A stretch of DNA of 16,077 nucleotides from Verrucolacustris sp044348085 (GTDB lineage: Bacteria > Verrucomicrobiota > Verrucomicrobiia > Methylacidiphilales > Verrucolacustridaceae): NCBI GenBank assembly GCA_044348085.1, contig JBIKTM010000028.1:1-16077 (forward strand). Reading direction: 5' to 3'. A program made the position numbers and the translations under genes. Below, in pieces: positions 1-5,420 of this stretch. The notes under the pieces are model-generated. The model was not told the origin of the DNA. It worked only from the letters and a program-made list of their open reading frames with translations, and made no database searches. Numbering within the stretch: position 1 is the first letter of the stretch; every line of letters begins with the position of its first letter.

Positions 1-625
1 TGGGAGAAATTCCATCCAGATCCAACAAAGTTCCACTTCCCATCGTGGTGACCATCCCTCCGCGAGCATCGATCATATTTTGCCCCGCCCGCTTCGTTCC
101 GGCGGGAGTACTCATTCCCCCCGAGCCGATACCGCTTCTTCCATATCCCACATTCGTGCCCAGCAGTCCCAAAAGGGGTGTGCTGAAATCAAGCAGAGCA
201 GGTGTCACGCTCGTGATCGGTTGACTCAACCGCACCAACCCCAAATCCACCCCATTCCATAGATTGCCGCCACTACTGCTCCAACCTGAATAGGGAATCC
301 AATCCACCGCAGCGATTCCCGTCCCGCTATAGACGCTACCCAGCCCAAAAATCATTCCACTCACTCCCGCTCCATAATCGTCCGTTCCACCCACCACGTG
401 CCCAGCCGTCAATACCCACTCAGGCGAAATCAGCGTTCCTGATGCGATGTAACCACTCGTGCCCTCATTCCACGTCAGAAATCCCACGCTGTCGTAAACA
501 CTCTGCGCCGCCAAACCCGTGTAAAATGAGTCCGAAACATCCCCCCGAATCACTCCCGCACGTCCTGCAGCCAAAAAACCCAAAAGGACACAAGCCACCC
601 CTGCAGATATGGATCCGCACCTCAT
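1..625 (-). CDS. Secreted trypsin-like serine protease, N-terminal part (cut by left edge)
   Basis: The minus-strand frame is open from an ATG at 625-623 to the window edge, giving 208 codons with no stop. Residues 1-23 (MRCGSISAGVACVLLGFLAA...) look like a signal peptide, so the enzyme should be exported. Residues 73-77 read TAGHV, the counterpart of the chymotrypsin-family TAAHC block with catalytic His76. Residues 127-133 read DLGLVRL, the counterpart of DIALLRL with catalytic Asp127. The segment SGTLISPEWVLTAGH is typical of S1 proteases. The third triad member (GDSGGP block) would lie beyond the edge, so activity cannot be judged. The gene is divergent from tyrS across about 106 bases, and no convincing Shine-Dalgarno precedes the ATG. 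Family assignment is strong; substrate is unknown. Confidence 0.82.
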   Translation of the reverse strand, partial: MRCGSISAGVACVLLGFLAAGRAGVIRGDVSDSFYTGLAAQSVYDSVGFLTWNEGTSGYIASGTLISPEWVLTAGHVVGGTDDYGAGVSGMIFGLGSVYSGTGIAAVDWIPYSGWSSSGGNLWNGVDLGLVRLSQPITSVTPALLDFSTPLLGLLGTNVGYGRSGIGSGGMSTPAGTKRAGQNMIDARGGMVTTMGSGTLLDLDGISP

Positions 626-731
626 ACCCAATACGCTACTAGCCAACCCCTTTTTATCAACCCACCCCCTTTACCCAACTTTTCGATCTAATCGCCTTCA
701 CCTCCCGCCCCTCGCAGATTAGTCTTACACC

Positions 732-1889
732 ATGTCCCCTGAAGCCCTTCTTTCTGGCCTCACCCACGTCCATACACGTGAGGAGTTCGCGAAAAAAATC
801 GCCTCGGGTCGTCCCCTACGCGTCAAACTTGGCTTCGATCCCTCCGCACCCGATCTCCACCTTGGCCACGCCCTCGTCTTAGCGAAGGTCCGCCAATTCC
901 AAGAGGCAGGCCACCTTGCCGTCATCATCGTGGGTGACTACACCGCTCGTGTGGGCGACCCCACGGGTCGCTCCAAAACTCGCCCTGCCCTTGAACCTGA
1001 GGCCATCGAACAAAACGCCAAAACCTACACCGACCAGGTTTTTAAAATTATCGATCCCAAAAAAACTGAAGTCCGCAGAAACGGAGAGTGGCTCGCCAAA
1101 CTCTCTTGCGCCGACCTTCTTCGACTTAACGGACAAGTCAACGTCGCCCGCATGCTTGAGCGGGATGATTTCTCCAAACGCCACAAAGAGGGCGTCCCCA
1201 TTAGCTTGGCCGAATTTCAGTACCCCGTCCTCCAAGGATACGATTCGGTCGCCGTGAAATCCGATATCGAACTCGGTGGCAACGACCAACTCTTCAACAA
1301 TCTTGTCGGTCGCGACCTCCAGCGCCAAGCAGGACAGGAGCCGCAGGTTGTCCTCGTCACTGCTTTGCTCACCGGAACGGACGGAAAACAGAAGATGAGC
1401 AAATCCCTCAACAATCACATCGGCATTACCGAACCCCCGAATGAGATTTTCGGAAAAGTGATGTCTATCCCTGACGAAACCTGTGCCCTTTGGCGTGATC
1501 TCCTCGGCTCTTTTCTCGGCCTGCCCAAGGAATCGCCGGCTCACCCCATGGAATCCAAAAAGGAACTCGCCGCTGCCGCCGTACGTCGCTTCCACGGCGA
1601 AAGCGCTGCCACCTCAGCCCGATCCGACTTCGAAGCTAAATTCTCGAAAAAAGATCTCACCACGGCCGAAATGGACTCCTTTCGCCCCTCCTCCGCCACC
1701 CTCTCCGTCGCAAAACTCATTCAAGAAACCAAAGCTCTCCCCAGTAACTCGGAAGCCCGCCGACTCATCACCCAAGGCGGAGTCAAACTCGACGGCGCCA
1801 AACTCGACGATCCACAGGCAGAAATTTCTCTCAAATCAGGCCAAGTCCTCCAAGTCGGCAAGAAAACCTTCCTCCGCATCACCCTCTAG
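732..1889 (+). CDS. tyrS: Tyrosyl-tRNA synthetase
   Basis: This cytosolic class I aminoacyl-tRNA synthetase charges tRNA-Tyr with tyrosine. The 385-residue length fits the bacterial family. Residues 34-46 hold the ATP-binding signature GFDPSAPDLHLGH, with the HIGH motif as HLGH at 43-46. The KMSKS loop is exact at residues 221-225. The block YPVLQGYDSVAVKSDIELGG around 164-183 is the tyrosine/tRNA-Tyr pocket region of TyrRS and argues against TrpRS. Residues about 325-385 form a C-terminal S4-like RNA-binding domain (ARRLITQGGVKLDG). The ATG at 732 is chosen because homologous sequence begins just after it; there is no clear Shine-Dalgarno. The gene stands alone, 188 bases before the next start on the same strand. 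Confidence 0.95.
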   Translation: MSPEALLSGLTHVHTREEFAKKIASGRPLRVKLGFDPSAPDLHLGHALVLAKVRQFQEAGHLAVIIVGDYTARVGDPTGRSKTRPALEPEAIEQNAKTYTDQVFKIIDPKKTEVRRNGEWLAKLSCADLLRLNGQVNVARMLERDDFSKRHKEGVPISLAEFQYPVLQGYDSVAVKSDIELGGNDQLFNNLVGRDLQRQAGQEPQVVLVTALLTGTDGKQKMSKSLNNHIGITEPPNEIFGKVMSIPDETCALWRDLLGSFLGLPKESPAHPMESKKELAAAAVRRFHGESAATSARSDFEAKFSKKDLTTAEMDSFRPSSATLSVAKLIQETKALPSNSEARRLITQGGVKLDGAKLDDPQAEISLKSGQVLQVGKKTFLRITL

Positions 1890-2077
1890 CCGCAAACTTC
1901 GGTAGGTTTGTCTGAACAAGATCACTCCAATTGCACGATCTTGAGGCCATCGATCCCGTCGAAAGCCTAGTTTTACCCCCACAACTTATTCTTCCGCATC
2001 CACCCGATGTTCACATCTTTTGTGGATCAATTTTCCCCATCCCTCGACTCCCCTCCGCTTCCGTCCATTCCAGAGAG

Positions 2078-3253
2078 ATGCCGATCCACACCCGTAAAGA
2101 CTGGGAAAAAAGGGAATCTACCCTGCTCAGCCGCTACGCCTCGAAAAGCAGGGAAAGCCTCGGTCGCAAGCATCCTGAACAGTCCCACGATTTCCGCCCA
2201 GAATTTCAACGTGATCGCGAACGCATCGTTCACAGCACCGCATTTCGCTCTCTCGAATATAAAACCCAGCTTCCCCTCAACGGCTCGGGTGATCATGTCC
2301 GTACCCGTCTCACCCACACCATCGAAGTCGCTTCCCTCTCCCGTTCCCTTTGTCGCTCCCTCGGCTTGAATGAAGACCTGGCCGAGGCCATTGCCCTCGC
2401 TCGCGACCTCGGTCACCCACCCTTTGGACACACGGTCGAGCACACCCTAGACCAGCTAATGCAAGATTCAGGCGGGTTCGGTCGCCGCCGCCAAAGCTTA
2501 CGCGTGGTGGAACAGCTCGAAGTCAAATACCCAGAATTCAACGGACTCAACCTCACCCACGAAGTTCGCCAAGGCATCGACCCCCTTCCCCGTCCCGGCC
2601 TTCACCCCTCCCTTGAGGCCCAAGTCGTCGACCTCGCGGATGAGATTGCCCACTCCTGCCACGATCTGGAGGATGCACTCGAAAGTGGACTGATCGATCC
2701 CTCCGCCCTCCTAGCCATAGAACTTTGGAAAGAAACCGAATCCTCAATCCGCAAAAATTACGCTCGCCTCGATCCAGAACGCACACGCCGATACGTTGCC
2801 CGATGCTTGGCCGACCTGCTGGTCGAGGACGCCACCCGCTCCTCTGACGCTCACCTCTCGGAATCGAAACCCGCTTCCGCGGCAGACGCCCAGTCCCACT
2901 CCCTCCGTCTGATTGCCTTTACCCTCCCTATGCGGGTGAAGATTCAAAACCTTAGGAATTTCCTAAACGAAAATCTTTACCATCATCCTGGAGTTCGCGA
3001 GGTCAACCAACGCTCCTGCCAAGTCCTTCAAGGTCTCTTCGAATTTTATCATCTTCATCCGCATCTCATCGCGGATCGGGCAGCCCTTCGCATCAAAAAG
3101 GAGGGCGTGAGTAGGGCCATCTGTGACTTTCTTTCAGGCCTAACCGATCGCACCGCCCTCCAACACTACGCCCGCCATGTCGGCACAGATGGTCTCCTCC
3201 GCGAACTCGCACCTCAGGCCCCCTCCTCCCAAGCCCACCTCTCTCTCGTTTAA
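2078..3253 (+). CDS. dGTPase-family HD-domain protein with altered metal site
   Basis: The 391-residue protein aligns by eye with deoxyguanosinetriphosphate triphosphohydrolases, cytosolic enzymes that split dGTP to deoxyguanosine and triphosphate. Diagnostic blocks are FQRDRERIVHSTAFRSLEYK (43-62), RTRLTHTIEV (75-84, first metal His80), DLGHPPFGH (110-118), YPEFNGLNLT (151-160) and VVDLADEIAHSCHDLED (183-199, last metal Asp188). The HD dyad that normally reads AHDLGHPPFGH is ARDLGHPPFGH here, so the second metal His is Arg109. The usual GGF-EHN-x-QSLR block reads GGFGRRRQSLR (132-142). His118 and Glu121, equivalent to catalytic His126 and Glu129 of E. coli Dgt, are kept. The ATG at 2078 is preferred over an upstream TTG at 1931 because the extension has no family-like sequence. 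Family call is firm; catalytic competence is doubtful. Confidence 0.85.
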   Translation: MPIHTRKDWEKRESTLLSRYASKSRESLGRKHPEQSHDFRPEFQRDRERIVHSTAFRSLEYKTQLPLNGSGDHVRTRLTHTIEVASLSRSLCRSLGLNEDLAEAIALARDLGHPPFGHTVEHTLDQLMQDSGGFGRRRQSLRVVEQLEVKYPEFNGLNLTHEVRQGIDPLPRPGLHPSLEAQVVDLADEIAHSCHDLEDALESGLIDPSALLAIELWKETESSIRKNYARLDPERTRRYVARCLADLLVEDATRSSDAHLSESKPASAADAQSHSLRLIAFTLPMRVKIQNLRNFLNENLYHHPGVREVNQRSCQVLQGLFEFYHLHPHLIADRAALRIKKEGVSRAICDFLSGLTDRTALQHYARHVGTDGLLRELAPQAPSSQAHLSLV

Positions 3254-4155
3254 CTTTTTCTGCTCGACCGGATCCGGGCCAAAAAAGTCCGTATCTTTTC
3301 CTGAAACGAATCCTGAAACGTCCGGTTCTCGTGCCCCTCTCCCGGAATAACCCAAAACTCTTTTGGCCCCCCCGCCGCCTCATAAACCGATCGCACCACC
3401 GCAGAGTCCATACGGACATCCTTCTCTCCCGCCAAAACCAGCATTGGCGCGTGAATCTTTGCTGCGGCCCGTAAAGAATTCACGTCATCCATCCGAAAAT
3501 GGGCACGCTCTTCAATCATCGGACACGCCAGGACAATCAACGGAAACTCGGGAATCCCATACATCAACTTCGCATGATGACAGATGGTGTTTCGGTACGT
3601 ATCAAACGGCGCATCCGCAATTAGCCCAGCAACCGAACCATCTCTCTCTGCCGCCAGCAGAGCCGATACCGCCCCCATCGACGTTCCCCATAAAACCGGA
3701 TCACCCGAACCCGTCCCACGAATGTAGCGCATCCCAGCCTCCACATCCCGACTCTCGTGAAAACCAATACTCGTCAAACTCGCCTCACTTTCCCCATGCC
3801 CGCGAAAATCGATTGCCATCACGGGATACCCCTCCTTCTGTGCAAACAGTATGTAGTCCATCATATGCGCCTTGCTCGCACCCAACCCGTGCAGAACCAA
3901 CACAGGCGGCTTACCCTCCCGCCCATTGGGTAACCACCAAGCGGAGATTTTTTTTCCGTCCTCCGACGTCAATTCCACATTCTGACAAATTAAGCCCAAA
4001 CGGGTCGGATGCATCGCAGGTCGTGCCGATGGCGGAATCATGGTGGCTAAAGTCGCAAGGAACCCTGCCGCCAACCAAAGCATTCCACCGACAAGGAGCG
4101 ACAACCCACCTCCTACCCCCACAATCCACCTCCACTGCTTACGCCAAAAATCCAT
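3250..4155 (-). CDS. Membrane-anchored alpha/beta hydrolase
   Basis: This 301-residue serine hydrolase has an N-terminal hydrophobic segment (about residues 9-40) that should anchor it in the inner membrane or act as an uncleaved signal. The fold is recognisable from the oxyanion-hole block LVLHGLGASK (86-95), the strand MAIDFRGHGES (113-123) and the nucleophile elbow GTSMG with Ser159. The remaining triad members are probably Asp246 (GEKDVRM) and His275 (GEGHE). This layout matches generic alpha/beta hydrolases of the Hydrolase_4/BAAT-like type, which include esterases and lipases; the substrate cannot be read from sequence. The gene converges on the dGTPase-family gene with a 4-base overlap of stop codons and diverges from the small membrane protein gene upstream. 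Confidence 0.85.
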   Translation of the reverse strand: MDFWRKQWRWIVGVGGGLSLLVGGMLWLAAGFLATLATMIPPSARPAMHPTRLGLICQNVELTSEDGKKISAWWLPNGREGKPPVLVLHGLGASKAHMMDYILFAQKEGYPVMAIDFRGHGESEASLTSIGFHESRDVEAGMRYIRGTGSGDPVLWGTSMGAVSALLAAERDGSVAGLIADAPFDTYRNTICHHAKLMYGIPEFPLIVLACPMIEERAHFRMDDVNSLRAAAKIHAPMLVLAGEKDVRMDSAVVRSVYEAAGGPKEFWVIPGEGHENRTFQDSFQEKIRTFLARIRSSRKS

Positions 4156-4178
4156 CTCTCATACTACTCATGGAGTGA

Positions 4179-4218
4179 CCTGCAAAGGCACCCTTCATTT
4201 GCTTTCGCTTTTTGCAGG
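4179..4218. repeat. Inverted repeat in divergent promoter region
   Basis: CCTGCAAA at 4179-4186 is the exact reverse complement of TTTGCAGG at 4211-4218, with 24 bases between. It lies between the divergent hydrolase and small membrane protein starts. The right arm contains the only AGG that could serve as Shine-Dalgarno for the gene starting at 4233, so the element could be a mRNA hairpin masking that site or a two-half-site operator. No direct evidence separates the two. Confidence 0.45.
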
Positions 4219-4232
4219 ATTACGTTCCTCTT

Positions 4233-4493
4233 ATGAACGCGATGATCATGGGACTAGGATGGGTTCCTTGGTTTGTCCCTCGTGGAGCTGACCTAATAAA
4301 CAACCTGCCGGGAGTGATTCTCACTCTCTGGATTGGGTTGGTCTTCGCCACGATGGTCTACTTTCACGGCAACGTGAAAGACTTGGAACCCAAACCCGGT
4401 TCGGTCACACCGATCCAGAAAACAGCCGCGGGGCTGATGTTTCTTGTCGATGCGATCATGCTGGGACTCGCTCTTTATCTGATCCTTCGCTAA
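4233..4493 (+). CDS. Small two-helix membrane protein, function unknown
   Basis: This 86-residue protein is not recognised. It has two clear hydrophobic segments, about residues 27-45 (GVILTLWIGLVFATMVYF) and 65-85 (AAGLMFLVDAIMLGLALYLI), separated by a charged and proline-rich loop (HGNVKDLEPKPGSVTP). It should therefore be a small inner-membrane protein. The ATG at 4233 is used; the same frame also opens at TTG 4212 and has further ATGs at 4242 and 4248, and the nearest AGG (4216-4218) is rather far at 14 bases. It lies between the divergent hydrolase and the Rrf2 regulator, separated from the latter by 167 bases containing a promoter of their own, so it is probably not part of the sulfur operon. 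Confidence 0.65.
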   Translation: MNAMIMGLGWVPWFVPRGADLINNLPGVILTLWIGLVFATMVYFHGNVKDLEPKPGSVTPIQKTAAGLMFLVDAIMLGLALYLILR

Positions 4494-4614
4494 CGCGAAC
4501 CGATCGATAAGGATTAAGTCGCACTACCCCTGTATCTGATTTGTTTTTTGTGTGCCCGCTGGTTCACTCCATACCCCGATCATCGCCGTGTGTCATCAGG
4601 GCGGAAAATAGTTG

Positions 4615-4643
4615 TTGACCCACGTTCACCCGTATTATATAAC
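4615..4643 (+). promoter_or_regulatory. Sigma-70-type promoter of the Rrf2 regulator gene
   Basis: TTGACC at 4615-4620 and TATAAC at 4638-4643 are separated by exactly 17 bases, a good match to the housekeeping promoter consensus. Transcription would start near 4650, only about 10 bases before the ATG at 4661. The -10 box overlaps the left arm of the operator, which is the expected geometry for repression. Confidence 0.65.
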
Positions 4644-4660
4644 GACCATTCTAGTCGTAT
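4639..4660. promoter_or_regulatory. Rrf2-type operator 1, upstream of the regulator gene
   Basis: The dyad ATAACGAC-CATTCTA-GTCGTAT occupies 4639-4660 and touches the ATG at 4661. The perfect inner arms are ACGAC (4642-4646) and GTCGT (4654-4658). Its form, ATA...GAC(C/T)A...TA(G/A)TC...TAT, resembles the site type described for IscR/Rrf2 regulators. Nearly the same sequence recurs at 5139-5160, which supports a specific protein site. It overlaps the -10 box and start point, implying autorepression. Confidence 0.72.
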
Positions 4661-5125
4661 ATGCAACTTTCTAAGAAAACCGATTATGCCTTGAGGGTTC
4701 TCTTCACCCTTGCCGAGCATTCTGGTCGCGGACCAATCCCCATTCGGGAACTGGCTCGCCGGAATGACGTGCCCAAACGCTTCCTTGAGCACATCCTTCT
4801 CGACTGCAAATCCCAAAACTGGGTGGATAGCTCGGCCGGTAAAGAGGGCGGTTATTTTCTTGCCAAGGATCCATCACAAATATCTATGGGAGAAGTTGTT
4901 AGATATTTTGACGGATTCCTTGCCCCGATTCCGTGTGTTTCGTTAAAGAACTATATCCCCTGCAGCCAGGAATCGGTCTGCCGCTTCCGCCGGCTCCTTT
5001 TAGAGATCCGGAATTATGTGGCCAAAGTCATGGACCAAGCATCCTTGGCCAAGGTCATGCTGAACGCCCCCGTACTCCCCAGAGAGCTATTTGCCCTTCA
5101 AGGAGTGAACGGCGAAGGCATCTAA
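4661..5125 (+). CDS. Rrf2-family transcriptional regulator with three conserved-position cysteines
   Basis: The 154-residue protein begins MQLSKKTDYALRVLFTLAEH, the hallmark N-terminus of Rrf2 winged-helix regulators. The helix-turn-helix spans about residues 26-49 (PIRELARRNDVPKRFLEHIL) and the wing about 57-67 (SSAGKEGGYFL). Cys92, Cys101 and Cys107 lie in the region where IscR carries its [2Fe-2S] ligands (Cys92, 98, 104), but spacing here is 8 and 5 residues rather than 5 and 5. It may bind an Fe-S cluster or sense cysteine/redox state, as CymR and IscR relatives do. It sits at the head of a sulfate/cysteine cluster with an operator on its own promoter, so autoregulation and control of the operon are likely. 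There is no Shine-Dalgarno between operator and ATG. The family is certain; the effector is inference. Confidence 0.9.
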   Translation: MQLSKKTDYALRVLFTLAEHSGRGPIPIRELARRNDVPKRFLEHILLDCKSQNWVDSSAGKEGGYFLAKDPSQISMGEVVRYFDGFLAPIPCVSLKNYIPCSQESVCRFRRLLLEIRNYVAKVMDQASLAKVMLNAPVLPRELFALQGVNGEGI

Positions 5126-5138
5126 AAATTAGGCCTTA

Positions 5139-5160
5139 ATAACGACTATTTTAATCGTAT
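5139..5160. promoter_or_regulatory. Rrf2-type operator 2, upstream of the DUF2292 gene
   Basis: This site reads ATAACGAC-TATTTTA-ATCGTAT and abuts the ATG at 5161. Over the 25 bases that include the ATG, 22 are identical to operator 1, and the placement relative to the ATG is the same. An A/T-rich -10-like stretch overlaps its left side, but I see no good -35, so it may either repress a weak internal promoter or block read-through from the regulator gene. Confidence 0.72.
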
Positions 5161-5334
5161 ATGAGTACACCAGAAAATACTTGGATCGACGTGGTCAAAG
5201 AGAACCTAAATGGGCTTCGATTTGGCCAAATCCTGATCACCGTGCACGAAGGTCGCCCTGTTCAGATTGAGCGAACAGAGAAGACCCGGCTCGAACCCTC
5301 TTCCAGCAAAACCCAACCCGCACGGGAGGATTAA
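5161..5334 (+). CDS. DUF2292 / YezD-like small protein
   Basis: This 57-residue gene encodes a protein whose core (residues about 8-43) carries the pattern W-x-D-V-V-x-E-x-L-x-x-LRFGQILITVHEGRPVQIERTEKTR. That LRFG-x-I-x-ITVH-x-G-x-x-VQIE pattern is what I recognise as DUF2292, the family of Bacillus YezD, small proteins of unknown function often seen near sulfur-assimilation genes. The tail after residue 44 is polar and probably disordered. There is no signal peptide or membrane segment, so it is cytosolic. It follows the Rrf2 gene by 35 bases that contain operator 2, and precedes the porin by 86 bases. It may be a small adaptor or regulator of sulfate uptake or cysteine synthesis; that role is inferred only from position. 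Confidence 0.8.
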   Translation: MSTPENTWIDVVKENLNGLRFGQILITVHEGRPVQIERTEKTRLEPSSSKTQPARED

Positions 5335-5420
5335 AGAAACCCAACACACTCGAAACTAGCCCAAGCGGATCTGACCGGACCACCGGAGGAACCCTTTGCC
5401 CAAAACAAAAGGAAACCTCC

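Noticed and set aside
879..1595. Long antisense frame over tyrS (238 residues)
   Set aside because: Shadow of tyrS produced by biased codon use; no recognisable motif.
1917..1943. Dyad CAAGATC ... GATCTTG after tyrS
   Set aside because: A 7-bp stem with a 13-base loop and no following T-run; too weak to call a terminator or operator.
1931..2077. TTG-initiated N-terminal extension of the dGTPase-family gene
   Set aside because: The extra 49 residues are proline-rich, unlike the family N-terminus, and the ATG at 2078 opens exactly where dGTPase-like sequence begins.
3363..4178. Long plus-strand frame opposite the hydrolase (271 residues)
   Set aside because: Extremely Pro/Ser-rich low-complexity translation of the C-rich strand; the minus-strand hydrolase has intact catalytic motifs.
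4494..4614. Gap after the small membrane protein searched for a small gene or terminator
   Set aside because: I see no hairpin with a T-run and no convincing frame; only the downstream promoter and operator are supported.
5335..5420. Possible riboswitch or T-box between the DUF2292 gene and the porin
   Set aside because: Only 86 bases, with no conserved T-box, SAM or cobalamin core and no terminator hairpin.
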